A stretch of DNA of 64,000 bases. Source: Microglena sp. YARC. Taxonomy: Eukaryota; Chlorophyta; Chlorophyceae; Chlamydomonadales; Chlamydomonadaceae. The notes beneath the pieces were generated by a model. That model made no database searches. It worked only from the letters and a program-made list of their open reading frames with translations, and was not told where the DNA came from. Position 1 is the first letter of the stretch, and every line of letters begins with the position of its first letter. Position numbers and translations under genes: made by a program. The DNA is taken from assembly GCA_022414725.1 (NCBI GenBank), contig CM039462.1, forward strand, positions 59,740,001 to 59,804,000, in the 5' to 3' direction. Shown piece after piece: positions 22,801-31,810 of this stretch.

Positions 22801-24589
22801 TAAAAATTGGCGGAGAGTGATCGCGAGGGAGCGACAGGAAGCAACGGAAGAGAGTTAGTTACGAGGCCGTTGGCTGACGTGTCGGGCTTCATCGCGGTCA
22901 GAACGGATGGCGATGAATGGATGGACGGCAAACTAACGGACAAATGGGTAACACTGGGGGCTCCCGCCCCCATAAGGGGGGGCTCCGCCAAAAACAAAAC
23001 TATTGACCATCAACGCACCCGGGATGATGACCGCTATCTTTACTTGATCCCCCAAATTGCAAACTTACACGTTTTTTTAGTATTTAAAATAATGACAAGC
23101 AGGGAAATAGCACAAAATAACAGCACTTGTTGTGTTGCTACCTTAGATTCCATCAACTTGGACACGCCGTTGAAGATGGAGATGAAAACAAAACCATTGA
23201 CTATCAACACGCCCGGATGATGGCCGCCCATCTTTGACAGAGGATCTCCATTCTATCGCAACTTGCTTGTTGTACTCGGATCGGAATGCTGTGTAGTAAT
23301 GATTGCTCTCGTCTTGTGTCTTGGCCTTTGAAAGCTGCTCCTGGAGATGCTTTGCATATTGCATGTTCTGGTTGAACATCACCTACATCATGTGGGGTGG
23401 GTGGGGGTTAGGTTGGATTGAAACCTTAATAGTATTATTATTATTAATAATATTAATAATAATAATAATTGCATTTTCTGGTTTAACTCCACCTATATGT
23501 GGTGGTGGTTACACATAACATGTGGTGGTTGTGGTTACACATTACATGCATGCATACTGTTTTTAGCCACTTGCTTGTTGTACTCGGATCGGAACCCCGT
23601 GTAGAAGTGGTTGCTCTCATCCGGGGTTTGTTTTCAAATCAAAAGAGGAAAATCTGATTACAATTTTGTTGCCCTCCTCCTATAACAGGCATCCTTATTA
23701 CGATTTTTTAGCGCTGAGAGTCTCATCTTGTGTCTTTTGGTTGTGGTTACACATTACATGCAAACATGCAGTTTTTAGCCACTTGCTTGTTGTCCTCAGA
23801 TCGGAACCCGGTGTAGTAGTGGTTGCTCTCGTCTTGTGTCTCGGCCTTTGAAAGCTGCTCCTGGAGGTGCTTTGCGTATTTGCATGCTCTGGTTGGACAT
23901 TACATAATCTATCAGTAGCCCCTTCCAGTGATATACAATGGTCTAGTGGTAGACCAGATCGCTTGAGGATGAAGAGTCGGGGGTTCGACTCCACCTTCGG
24001 TCGCTCTTTGCGTTGCAGGTCGTCCGAACCGCAGATGGTAGGCTTGTCCAGTTGAGTAGAGACCGCTCCCCACCTTTCATGGTGACGACGGGCTCCCTTA
24101 ACACCACGCCCCACCAGGCGTTATCATTACCTTTTTTCCATCAGTGTTTTGTATGTTTTATTTTTATTTCTTTCGTAGGGCAAGCCCCTCGAGCCTAGCA
24201 GGCAACCCCTAGACTGGATCACATACACACACATGCACATACACACATACTCCTGCCTCCCGTGGGAGTACTCAACACCCCACTGTCCTCCACTCCTGCC
24301 TCCCCACACACCCCCCCCCCACCACCCCCGCCCCCCCCGCACACACACACACATAATCCTGCCTCACATGGGAGAACTCAACACCCACCGTCATCCACTC
24401 CTGCCTCTCCACACACACCCCGCCCGCCCACCCCCACCCCCCCACACACAACATGATCATGCCTCCCGTGGAGTACTCACAACACACACCGTCCTCCACT
24501 CGCCTCCCCCCCCCCCCGCCCCCCCCCCCCCTCTCCCCCCCCCCCCCGCCCCAACCACCCCCCCCCTCCCCCCCCCCCCCCCCACCCCC

Positions 24590-24643
<54 letters not shown>

Positions 24644-24835
24644 ACCCCCCCCCCTCCCCCCCCCCCACCCCCCCCCCCCCCCCCCCCCACCCCCCCCACC
24701 CCCCCCCCCTCCCCCCCCCCCCCCCCCCACTCCCCCCCCCCCCCCCCCCCCCCCCACCCCCCCCCACACACACACACGACACACACACACACAACACACA
24801 CCGCCTCCACTGCCTACCTCTCCAAACACACCCCG

Positions 24836-24877
<42 letters not shown>

Positions 24878-25212
24878 ACCCCACACACACACACACACAC
24901 AGACATGACCATGCCTCCTGTGGAAGTACTCACAGACCACCTCCTCCACTCCTGCCCTCTCCCCCCCCCTCCCCCCCCCCCCACACACACACACACACAC
25001 ATGCCCATGCCTCCCGTGGGAGTAATCAACGACAAACCACCACGTCCTACCACTTCCATGCCCTCCTCCCCCCCCCCCTCCCCCCCCCCCCCCCTCCCCC
25101 CCCCCCCCCCCCCTCCCCCCCCCCCGCCCCCCCCCCCACACACACACCACACACATGCCCATGCCTCCCGTGGGAGTAATCAACACACACCGTCCTACAC
25201 TCCCTGCTCTCC

Positions 25213-25243
<31 letters not shown>

Positions 25244-26700
25244 ATGCCCATGCTCCCGTGGGAGTAATCAACACACACCGTCCTACACTCCTGCCTCTCC
25301 ACCCCCCCCACCCCACCCCACACACACAAGGCTCAATGCCTCCCGTGGAGTACTCCTAAACCCTAAACCCTAAAACACACACCGACGGGTTCCAAAATGG
25401 CCTCAAGAATTATGAAAAAAAAGACACTGCCACAGTCCCCCACTCCTGCTCCCCCCCCCCACACACACCATCACGACCACCGCCACCCACATACACACAC
25501 AATCACACCATACATATCCATATGTCTATACCCATCTTTGCAGTTGTCTTCTGGGACACGACCATGAGCGGAAAAGGTGGATGCACCGCATTGATGCATG
25601 TGATCGCTGCGATAGACGCCCCACCTGCAAGATCAGATCAGATCAGTATCACTTGTCAGTAACAACACGGTCAGGCAATGATCGAAGACTCAGTTTTTTG
25701 TTTTCAAGTTTCTGAGGTGAGGTGAAGTGAGGGTGAGAAGTGGGGTGTGCGAGTGAGGATGAGATATTTTTGCAAACGTGCGAGCGCCGACGCAAGCCTG
25801 ATTCCAGGATTCTGATTCTTGAAGACAGGTCAGCATTATCTCTGGTGCGTGGTCATTACTAAGTAAATGGCCAGCATGCGTACTAGGCAGCACTATGGTC
25901 CGTACAATGGGCTATACAATCGGACGAGTACCTAAACCGGTGGTGGGGGGGGGGCTGTGTTATCAATGCATTGCACCAGGACACACCACCCAACCACCAC
26001 CCCCAAGGCAAGCCTGTTTCTCATGCATTGCCATAATAGCCTCAAACCAACCACCCTAACCCAATTACCGCACAGAGTAGGCAAGCCTGTGTCTCATGCA
26101 TTGGCCACGAGTAGCCTCAATGGACCAAAGCAGTTAGGAAAACCATGCCTCAGTACACAACAACCACCCCAACCAACCACCCTAACCAATCACCCACCAA
26201 GGCAAGCCTGAGTTATCATGCATTGCCACAACCACCCCAACCAACTACCCCAACCAATCACCCACCAAGGGGTAAGCCTGTGTTCTCATGCATGAAATGC
26301 CGACAACCACCCCAGGCCAACCACCACCAAGGTAGAAACCTGTGTCTCCATGAATTGCTAACACAATAGCTTCAATAAACCAAGCAGAGGAAAACCATGC
26401 TTCGGACACAACCTCGGCAATGGAGACAGACTCGATCGCATCACATGCTTCATGTATAGCATTCACGCTATCCGCCAGGCTGTCAAAGCAAACCGGCAAG
26501 CGGCCCCTCGGATCTGCCTCCTCCAGAGGGCTGCGCCCCTGTCGAAGGGGCCTAGGCCTAGGCCCCCTGAGGGTCTGCACCCCCCCCTCAGAGTATCTAG
26601 TATCATGGGTCTGTTGGGGAAGATGTTGCACTGTCCTCGGCTTTCTTTTGCCGAGGCCAGAAAAGAGGCATGACGCACGCCGAATGAAGTGGCAGCAGCA
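17886..26700 (-). CDS. OXA1/YidC/Alb3-family membrane protein insertase
   Basis: Exons on the minus strand in order: first exon region ~26700-26335, 25624-25532, 23388-23143, 20256-20101, 18449-18330, 18098-17886 (stop). Conserved OXA1 landmarks appear in the right order: the IHG-D-TG lead-in to the first core helix, ASIAAITCINAV and PLMVVSQKTTAK, the coiled helical hairpin NMQYAKHLQEQLSKAKT, PGVLIVNGFVFISIFNGVS, the signature GGMLWFEDLTVCDAYYGLP, MKWLMRGFSLMFIPAG and GVRRSLGLP. The family inserts proteins into the mitochondrial inner membrane or thylakoid. This one looks closer to mitochondrial OXA1, but the targeting peptide is unresolved. Introns total about 8 kb and consist mainly of degenerate exon-end copies. 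Single-base frame problems occur in two exons and may be assembly errors. Confidence 0.88.
18165..18302. repeat. (CAGG/CAAG)n repeat in the last OXA1 intron
   Basis: GCAGGCAGGCAGG passes into GCAAGCAAGC and AAAAAGCAAGC. Purely low complexity within the intron between 18098 and 18330. Confidence 0.9.
18330..18449 (-). CDS. OXA1-like exon with the last conserved helices
   Basis: Exactly 40 codons in phase 0 between acceptor ACATTTCAG and donor GTGGGTAAA. The product starts NSKMKWLMRGFSLMFIPAGG and continues to VSNSAVAVLQ. It corresponds to the OXA1 segment 'M-R-x-x-P-x-x-x-x-P-x-x...Y/W-V-x-N', covering the fourth and fifth core helices. It is the intact member of a ladder of copies lying upstream. 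Confidence 0.9.
18450..18885 (-). repeat. Five decayed copies of an OXA1 acceptor and exon 5' end
   Basis: Minus-strand units near 18535-18480, 18610-18555, 18700-18650, 18795-18745 and 18875-18830 each contain an acceptor-like CAG, then ACAAACAAGATGAAG or a variant, then the codons for WLMRGFSLMFI with substitutions, separated by AATGTGAAATGTG intron sequence. They repeat only the first ~60 nt of the exon 18449-18330. The last 60 nt are not copied. Confidence 0.88.
18925..20100 (-). repeat. Seven decayed copies of an OXA1 exon 3' end and donor
   Basis: On the minus strand, units near 20000, 19785, 19640, 19480, 19325, 19185 and 19075 start with an ATGGTGGAGTATGGC-like stretch, keep GGGGGCACTGAACTCC and AGAATCAGCAG followed by GTAAGAG, and then run into (TG)n and poly-G before the next copy. 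They match the last ~60 nt of the exon at 20256-20101 plus its donor. Poly-C runs (plus strand) of up to about 70 nt separate units, the longest at 19803-19873. Confidence 0.9.
20101..20256 (-). CDS. OXA1-like signature exon
   Basis: Exactly 52 codons in phase 0: acceptor CTCCACAG, start APSLTVGGMLWFEDLTVCD, then YYGLPIICCLTTLAMVEFG and an end at TELQNQQ before GTAAGAGAGG. The GG-x-LWF-x-DLT-x-x-D-x-Y-x-LP pattern is the most diagnostic stretch of OXA1-type insertases and identifies the gene. It covers the loop after the second helix and the third helix. Confidence 0.95.
20257..20515 (-). repeat. (GTGGTGTG)n intron tract upstream of the signature exon
   Basis: Imperfect GTGGTG/GTGTTG repeats on the plus strand, which is CACCAC-rich in the gene's sense and lies immediately before the acceptor. 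A similar tract fills 20610-20775. Confidence 0.85.
20516..20600 (-). pseudogene. Decayed upstream copy of the OXA1 signature exon 5' half
   Basis: Contains the reverse complement of CCACTGTCAACG, GGTATGTTGTGGTTTGAAGACC, then the codons for LTVCD and a changed YYG region. It ends where the (GTG)n tract starts. It duplicates the acceptor side of 20256-20101, about 340 bp upstream in the gene's sense. Confidence 0.85.
20842..20943 (-). CDS. Intact downstream copy of the OXA1 second-helix exon
   Basis: Acceptor GGTTTTAG, then 34 codons in phase 0 (FLLKFIIPGVLIVNGLVFVS, then IFNGVSNLMEKKSK) and donor GTGGGG. It duplicates the second half of the exon at 23388-23143 but keeps an open frame, while all copies between them are broken. 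It would join in frame to APSLTVGG of the next exon. It could be an alternative exon, or simply the least damaged copy. Confidence 0.55.
20945..22765 (-). repeat. About 15 degenerate copies of an OXA1 donor junction
   Basis: On the minus strand the recurring unit is TTGATGGAATCTAAG followed by GTGACAATATGGCAGCC, CACTCACTG, GCCATTTGCCTC and TTTTTATTAAATATTAAA, with a period near 100-110 bp. Longer copies near 21060, 21840 and 22500 also include the codons for PGVLIVNG and SIFNGVS. All derive from the 3' part and donor of exon 23388-23143. Indels are very frequent, more than in other arrays, which suggests either age or unpolished sequence. Confidence 0.85.
22769..22993 (+). mobile_element. Short interspersed element, copy 2, inserted in an exon copy
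   Basis: Same ends as the copy at 10780 (ACAAGTTCG... and GGGGGGGCTCCGCCAAAA). It splits one of the degenerate OXA1 exon copies: the left flank ends TTGGAGATG and the right flank resumes ACAAAACTATTGACC, which are contiguous in the sister copy at 23170-23205. This gives the element boundaries almost to the base and shows that it moved after the exon copy arose. Confidence 0.8.
23143..23388 (-). CDS. OXA1-like exon: helical hairpin and second core helix
   Basis: Acceptor ATGATGTAG leads into VMFNQNMQYAKHLQEQLSK, AKTQDESNHYYTAFRSEYNKQ, AIEWRSSVK, then (after a net +1 shift around 23222) PGVLIVNGFVFISIFNGVSK and LMESK with donor GTAGCAACA. Length and order match OXA1 from the amphipathic hairpin through the second helix. 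The shift lies where neighbouring copies read GATGGCGGCCATC but this copy has extra A and G and one missing C. That is a typical homopolymer error, so the exon may be intact in the real genome. Confidence 0.8.
23560..23912 (-). repeat. Two decayed upstream copies of the OXA1 hairpin exon
   Basis: A partial copy near 23632-23568 and a fuller copy at about 23910-23775 repeat the exon's 5' part (AACCAGAGCATGC, CTCCTGGAG, GACACAAGACGAGAGCAACC, GACAACAAGCAAGTGGC). Both lie upstream of the real exon in the gene's sense, as expected for acceptor-side copies. Confidence 0.85.
23926..24133 (+). mobile_element. tRNA-derived SINE
   Basis: Starts near ATATACAATGGTCTAGTGG. It has an A-box (TGGTCTAGTGG) and a B-box (GGTTCGACTCC) about 50 bp apart, then a tRNA-unrelated body, ending CCCCACCAGGCGTTATCATTACC plus T run. 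The same 3' end occurs at 40375-40410 (plus) and, inverted, at 35925-35960. It sits within an OXA1 intron. Confidence 0.8.
24240..25350 (-). repeat. Array of 60-bp cores separated by poly-C and CA tracts
   Basis: Nine or so cores contain ATGCCTCCCGTGGGAGTA, then ATCAACACACACCGTCC and ACTCCTGCCTC. Between them lie runs of C and (CA)n. The stretch 24500-24770 is almost pure C with scattered A and T, and 25060-25140 is similar. The core contains the palindrome TCCCGTGGGA. It lies in the OXA1 intron between 25532 and 23388. By analogy it may be another exon-end array, but I cannot match the core to an exon. The long frames here are artefacts. Confidence 0.8.
25355..25374. repeat. Interstitial plant-type telomere-like repeat
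   Basis: Almost three units of CCCTAAA in a row. Two TTTAGGG-like units also occur near 16078. The motif is the plant and green-algal telomere type. Confidence 0.75.
25532..25624 (-). CDS. OXA1-like exon: first core helix
   Basis: Acceptor GATCTTGCAG, then codons giving GASIAAITCINAV and HPPFPLMVVSQKTTAKM, ending near GTATAG. It matches the OXA1 stretch 'WW-A-x-I...T-x-x-R-x-x-x-x-P-x-x-x-x-Q-x-x-x-A-K'. Here the usual Arg of the first helix region is replaced by the AVH segment. The run GTGGGG at the 5' end has one G too many to join the preceding LPWW codons in frame, so either a read error or a decayed splice is possible. Exact ends are uncertain by a few bases. Confidence 0.75.
25960..26335 (-). 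repeat. Four or five copies of the first OXA1 exon's 3' end
   Basis: Minus-strand units of 60-120 bp contain GGCAATGCATGA, an ACACAGG-like stretch, GGCTTGCCTTGGTGG and GTGATTGG. One unit near 26220-26192 still reads MHDNSGLPWW, the canonical OXA1 lead-in, better than the unit attached to the exon itself. Units are separated by GGTTGGTTG-rich sequence. Confidence 0.8.
26335..26700 (-). CDS. OXA1-like N-terminal exon (ends uncertain)
   Basis: The minus-strand frame reads DSLADSVNAIHEACDAIE, SVSIAEVVSEAWFSSAWFIE and AIVLAIHGDTG, then a degenerate form of GLPWW. The second half is the segment that precedes the first core helix in OXA1. Upstream, another frame over 26660-26750 has Arg/Ser/Ala-rich residues (FGVRHASFLASAKESR) that would suit an organelle presequence, but it is not in the same frame. 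The start codon and exact 5' end cannot be fixed. Confidence 0.55.
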
Positions 26701-27165
26701 GGGCGGGCTGGTAGCGTGTGCTGCTGCTGCTGCTTTGAGCAAGAGGCCTGAGAGGGAGTGAGGATCGCATGGGTCGTGAGTGTGTCCTGGGAGGGAGTTC
26801 TGCTTCTGCTGCGTGCCAAGGGCGAGAGACTGGTTGAGAAGTCCTAGGGGAGTAACCCTGGGGGAGGGGGGGGGGGGGGGGATAGAAATACATAAATGAC
26901 AACAGGAGGAGGAGGGGTGACGAAGGAGGGAGGGGGGGAGGAGGCATGTGGAGGGAGGAGGAGGAGAGAGAACCATTTGGGGACGGAAGGGAGGAGGGAG
27001 GAGGGAGGCGCAGGGAGGAGGGTTAGAGGGATAGCTGAGAGGAGGACGGGTAGGAGGAGGAGGGAGGGGGAGGAGGGGAAGGGAGGAGGGAGGGACTATG
27101 CAACCTCTCACACAAACATCTGGCATTCATCCATGACCAAGCGCCAGATCACAACCAGTCTGGCA
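26700..27165 (-). other. AG-rich region upstream of the OXA1-like gene
   Basis: GGAGGAGGGAGG-type sequence on the plus strand (pyrimidine-rich in the OXA1 sense). It may hold the promoter or 5' UTR of the OXA1-like gene. No defined site can be recognised. Confidence 0.4.
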
Positions 27166-27169
27166 CTCC

Positions 27170-27270
27170 GCATTGTAAAAGCTCTCAGCATTGAAAAAGC
27201 TCTCAGCATTGAAAAAGCTCTCAGCATTGAAAAAGCACTCACCATTTAAAAAGCACTCACCATTGAGAAA
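27170..27270. repeat. 19-bp tandem repeat
   Basis: Five to six units of CATTGAAAAAGCTCTCAG, the last ones changed to CATTTAAAAAGCACTCAC. Confidence 0.9.
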
Positions 27271-27281
27271 GCATTCTCTCA

Positions 27282-27506
27282 TTTTTGGCGTAGCCTCCCC
27301 TTCTGGCGGACTGAAGCCCCGGATTCACCCCGTTGTCTGATTGTCTGTTCGTTTGCATGTCTCAACCCTGGGCCTTACTGGCCGCTGGCCCTGTCGTAAA
27401 CCCTGGCTTCGATCCATTGCACTCGATTCCGGTGCCATATTTTGCTCCGACTGCCAACACTCTCCGTCAATTTCCCGCGTCGCTTGCGACGCGCCTAGGA
27501 CTTGTC
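27282..27506 (-). mobile_element. Short interspersed element, copy 3 (inverted, diverged)
   Basis: Reads TTTTTGGCGTAGCCTCCCCTT at its left edge and GCGTCGCTTGCGACGCGCC...CTTGT at its right. These are the reverse complements of the right and left ends of the copies at 10780 and 22769. The internal sequence is strongly diverged. Confidence 0.65.
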
Positions 27507-27544
27507 ACCCTTTCACCCTTGTATCCTCACACACATACCTTCTA

Positions 27545-27980
27545 ACAATCATTATTGCCGAAGCACCCTCTAACATCCACCATTGACCAAACACCCTCGT
27601 TCTTGCACCTTCTAGCAAATGCTATTGCTGCAGCACCCTCTAACATCCACCCCCGCGCATGCACCTTCTAGCAAACGCTATAGCTGAAGCACCCTCTCTC
27701 ATTTAGTCATTTACCACTGATCAAACACCCCCGCGCATGCACCTTCTAGCAAATGCTATTGCTGAAGCACCCTCTAACATCCACCCCTGACCAAACACCC
27801 CCGCGCATGCACCTTCTAGCAAACGCTACTTCTGAAGCACCCTCTCACATTCACCATTCGCCAAACACCCCCGTACATGCACCTTCTATCACGCTACCTC
27901 CAATATGAGCCTTCTTATTTTAAGCCTTGCACATGCACCCTCTCACACACACCTTCACACCCACGCACCTTACACCTAGC
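27545..27980. repeat. Minisatellite of ~65 bp (CACCCTCTAACATCCACC)
   Basis: Five or so units with CACCCTCTAACATCCACC, ACCAAACACCCCCGC, GCATGCACCTTCTAGCAAA and CGCTATTGCTGAAG. From 27990 there are three copies of TTGAACTTGATCTAACTTGATC. No coding signal. Confidence 0.85.
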
Positions 27981-28117
27981 TTCCTAACTTGATCTAACTT
28001 GATCTTTGAACTTAATCTAACTTGATCTTTGAACTTGATCTAACTTGATCTTTGAACTTGATTAATTGATTAATTGATGTATAAACTGATTTTATTATGT
28101 ATTAATTTATTTATTAA

Positions 28118-28555
28118 TTGCAGGCAAACATAAATAATGATTTATTTATTAAATACAGGCAAACATAAATAATGATTTATTTATTAAATACAGGCAAACA
28201 TAAATAATGATTTATTTATTAAATACAGGCAAACATAAATAATGATTTGTTTATTAGATACAGGCAAACATAAATAATGATCTATTTATTAGATACAGGC
28301 AAACATAAATAATGATTTATTTATTAAATACAGGCAAACATAACTAATGATTTATTTATCAAATACAGGCAAACATAACTAATGATTTATTTATCAAATA
28401 CAGGCAAACATAACTAATGATTTATTTATCAAATACAGGCAAACATAACTAATGATTTCTTTATTAAATACAGGCAAACATAAATAATTATGTATGGATT
28501 AAATACAGACTAACGTTAATAATTATTTATTTATTCAATACAGGCAAACATAATG
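28118..28555. repeat. 35-bp tandem repeat (CAGGCAAACATAAATAATG)
   Basis: About 12 units in head-to-tail order with single-base differences. Spacing is a constant 35 bp with no unique spacers. Confidence 0.95.
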
Positions 28556-28614
28556 CCCAAGCACACCCTCACATGCTCCTTCTGGGATTCACCATTTAAT
28601 AATCATCCTCTCAT

Positions 28615-28775
28615 ATGTAGAGAACGGCAATATGATACCGTATGATATCATACGATACTGGCAGTCTGACTAGGCTAAAGGTACCATTTATATACAATAT
28701 CATATGATGCAATTTGTATGATATCATATGGTATCATAATCGCCTTTGGTCAAAATCATATGATATGCTTGTCCC
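28615..28775. repeat. AT-rich palindromic dispersed repeat
   Basis: Dense in ATGATATCAT-type palindromes and ends with ATCGCCTTTGGTCAAAATC. The inverse phrase TTGACCAAAGGCGAC occurs at about 42805 beside similar palindromes, and a variant (TTGAACAAAGGCGAG) at 49597. Possibly a MITE family. Ends not defined. Confidence 0.55.
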
Positions 28776-28789
28776 TATGTTTGTATGTA

Positions 28790-29190
28790 AGTATGCCCCA
28801 TCCCCTCACGCTACTGCCCCAACCACCTCAACCAACCACATTCTGGCATACCACCCTGACCTAGACAACCCCCATCCCCTCACGCAAGTGCCCCAACCAC
28901 CCCAACCAACCACCTTCTGACATTCCACCCTGACCTCGACAAACACCATCCCCTCACACGACTGCTCCAACCATCCCAACCAACCATATTCTGGCACGCC
29001 ACCCTGACCTCGACAACCTCCATCCCCTCACGCAACTGCCTCAACCACCCCAATCACCCCAACCAACCACCTTCTGGCATGCTACCCTGACCTCGACAAC
29101 TCCCAGCCCCTCACCCAACTGCCCCAACCACCCCAACCAACCACCTTCTGGTACGCCACCCTGACCTCGACAACCTCCATTCCCTTCAGC
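28790..29190. repeat. ~76-bp minisatellite
   Basis: Six units with CCATCCCCTCACGCAACTGCC, CCAACCACC, CTTCTGGCATGC and CACCCTGACCTCGACAAC. In minus sense each unit reads GTTGTCGAGGTCAGGGTGG. It is not linked to a recognised exon. Confidence 0.9.
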
Positions 29191-29199
29191 GCAGTGCCC

Positions 29200-30790
29200 A
29201 ACATTATGCAGCCTCTCAAGCTATATGTAGATGGATGCTTTATACACATTTACATGACAAGTTGCAAGCAAAGCAACTTGCGGCAAAGCAACTTGTATAA
29301 CAAATCAGTTATGCACATGAGGTGCTCGTATCAGCATGATCTGCTTGTGCTGTACCCAGGCATGGGGTGTTGGCTCACATGCAGACAACAGCCACACCAA
29401 TAGTGCCCCATGCATCCTTGGGATGGGGAAAGGTTCACCGAACGAAAAGCTATACACCAAGTTGGCGTGATTAAGAAAGCTGCCCAAAGCGGGTCCTCGG
29501 ACAACACCATCAGACCGGGGGGGGCTAGGGGGGGGCGGTCCCCCCACGATAGCTGGAGTCGGTGGAAGGAGTGTGGGAAGGGTGGGTGGCAAATTCCACC
29601 ATGCAAATGCAACTCATAGCAGGTACAAGCACAAACAACCAAGGACTCAAAATGACCGTTATAGGAGACCACTATGCGTAAGATACATACATGCATGCAC
29701 CATTGCGTACTGGGGACGCACGGCGAGAATATCTGTAACGCAAATGTGCGGTATCCTGGAGTACAAGGATTCCGGCATGAACGTCACGTCATTTCACATG
29801 CACAGCCTTCACAGGAGCACGCTCTGCATGCATGATCAGCGAGTCGCACAAATCGTATCACCCACCATGTAACCCAGCATCTTTATCCTGCTCCCATGCG
29901 CCAGCATGGCCGCATTCGGACGGCTGATTCCGGGCATCTGGGTGGCCTAGGAGGTGCAGTACTGACGACGCAGGGGCCACCGAACCCGGTCGGAAGAAAA
30001 TAACCCGCTGCATCACGATCTATGCGAGAAGCGTTGATCCGCTTCGCGACCAAAGTTGCTCAGAGGCTTGGGGGCAGGGAGTTACGAAAAGCAAGGGTGT
30101 TTTGTGATCTACAGGTGTGGCTAAAGCGATCATGCAGCCATTAGTTGAGGGAAGGGAGGAATAATGGGAGGCTGCTGGAAGCGGATTGGGGGTTACAACT
30201 AGGAACACTGCTGGGGTGCTCCCACGTCTTGGCGTGCCTGCCTGTGGTGGAGTGGTTGGCGCGGTTGTCAGTGTTGACACGCGGGGCGGGGGCGGGGTAT
30301 AGTTTCGGGGGGGCCGGGCCAAAGTTTGGCTCTGTCTCAGTGCAAATCAAAAGCAAACGCGAAGCTATTTCCGGTTGCTACATTGTAGTTTCGCTTACTT
30401 CCATACCTTGTGGCGAAAGCTGAAAGTACACGAGGGTACGTAAGTGACTGCCACGAGCTCCACAGAGCACACCTCTAGCCAGGGAATCGATCGTTCGCCA
30501 TCAAATTGTGCCATCCCTCACATTGCCTGATGTTCAATTGTCAGAAACTGCGCGCTTCTGTCGCTCTTTCCGACTGCTGCGGGTCAGTAATGCCGGTTGA
30601 CAGAAGTCGGATCATCCCTCCTGTTTTATACCCTCCAAAACAACCCTGCTTTATATCGGTAACTAGGTGAAAAAACTGCCGAACATAATTCATCAAGATA
30701 TTAAACCAATTATTTGTGGTAAAGAAATAAATGATGAAATGGCCGTAAAAAATATGCGCGTGAATGGTTATGTGCACTGATATATCGTTA
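29200..30790. other. Mixed-composition region, no gene recognised
   Basis: Base composition is balanced and there are few repeats, so this could hold unrecognised exons, but no open frame shows a domain or convincing splice pair. The longest frames (up to 121 codons) overlap on opposite strands and share no pattern with known proteins. Confidence 0.4.
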
Positions 30791-30791
30791 T

Positions 30792-31810
30792 AGCCCAGGG
30801 GTAGGCCAAATAGGCTAAAGGATCTTTCCAAACCGTGGCAGGAGGGGCTTAAACGAGAAGGCACTGATGAACTGAACCCCAAACAATCGTTTTACCGACG
30901 GGTAACAGCTTCAATCTCTTCAGGAGTGGAGGAACGTTAAACAGCGGGAGCACTCTTGATCATCAGCATCGGGTGTAACACACCAGATGCTGACAACGGG
31001 GGCTCTGACTTCGTGCTACAGTGAACATTTAATGATACGATCCGAATATCCGATACAATTATAATTTATGGTTGTGACATTAAGTTGTCATCGACATGCC
31101 ATTGTTGACCTAAAACAAGCCCGGTCCACAACATCCGGGAGGAGTCTTACAAAGATTCCTCAAAATAAGTTAGGCAAGATTGCCGCAATCAAGCATGATT
31201 GTCAGCACTTCTTGCATTTATCCATTGTTATACACAAGAGAGAGATGGTTCGGTTCGTTATACAGGACAAGCTCCCACTTCTAACTTTTCCGAGTGTGAC
31301 ACTCAGCCCGATGGAACAAACTGACTTAAAACTCTGTGCTCGTGTTGAATGGGTTCCCAAGTGTGACTACATGCATGCATTTTCAGATTGCGCGACTGTC
31401 AGGTCCAGGACTCCAGGGCAGGATATTTCAGGAGGACCCCCAGCTCTGCTGCCTGAGACGCAGCCAATTGTATAGTTGAGACGAGAAGCTTATCAGTTTG
31501 AACACCCCCGGTCGTTTCATGAGATATGACTCATACAGGGATCTGAATCTTGATTCCTTTGAAGGATGGAAATATTGAGTACAATTTATTTACAAATGTG
31601 ATTACAATCGCACAATTAAATTAGCATCCCAGATGAGACGATGATTTAATTGTATTGTATAATTAAATGGTCCCTGTTGGACACACTCAGCGCCCCCAAT
31701 CGGTAATACGGCTTTATGGGTTTCATTTCATCATGCATTTTATTTTTAGCCCTTCCTATCACGGTTGGGAAAGTCCCTTAAGCCTATTTGGCCTGCCCCT
31801 GGACTGTAAA
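30792..31810. mobile_element. Candidate TIR/foldback element of ~1 kb
   Basis: The left ~100 bp (CCCAGGGGTAGGCCAAATAGGC, AAACCGTGGCAGGA, GAACTGAACCCC, CGACGGGTAAC) is the imperfect reverse complement of the right ~120 bp (31690-31807: CGCCCCCAATCGGTAATACG, ATCACGGTTGGGAAAG, GCCTATTTGGCCTGCCCCTGG). The interior has no transposase frame and contains a segment (31545-31675) also found at 14030-14170. Target duplications were not identified. Confidence 0.6.

Noticed and set aside
23930..24000. Functional tRNA gene
   Set aside because: A- and B-boxes are present, but I could not build a full cloverleaf with a paired acceptor stem, and the 3' end is shared with two other loci, so a SINE fits better.
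24233..25267. Long Pro/Gly/His-rich open frames on both strands
   Set aside because: They are translations of poly-C, CA and their complements. Both strands and several frames are open at once, which is typical of low complexity.
31068..31475. 135-codon frame as a transposase or gene
   Set aside because: It lies inside the TIR element but shows no catalytic pattern or zinc finger, and the opposite strand is similarly open in parts.
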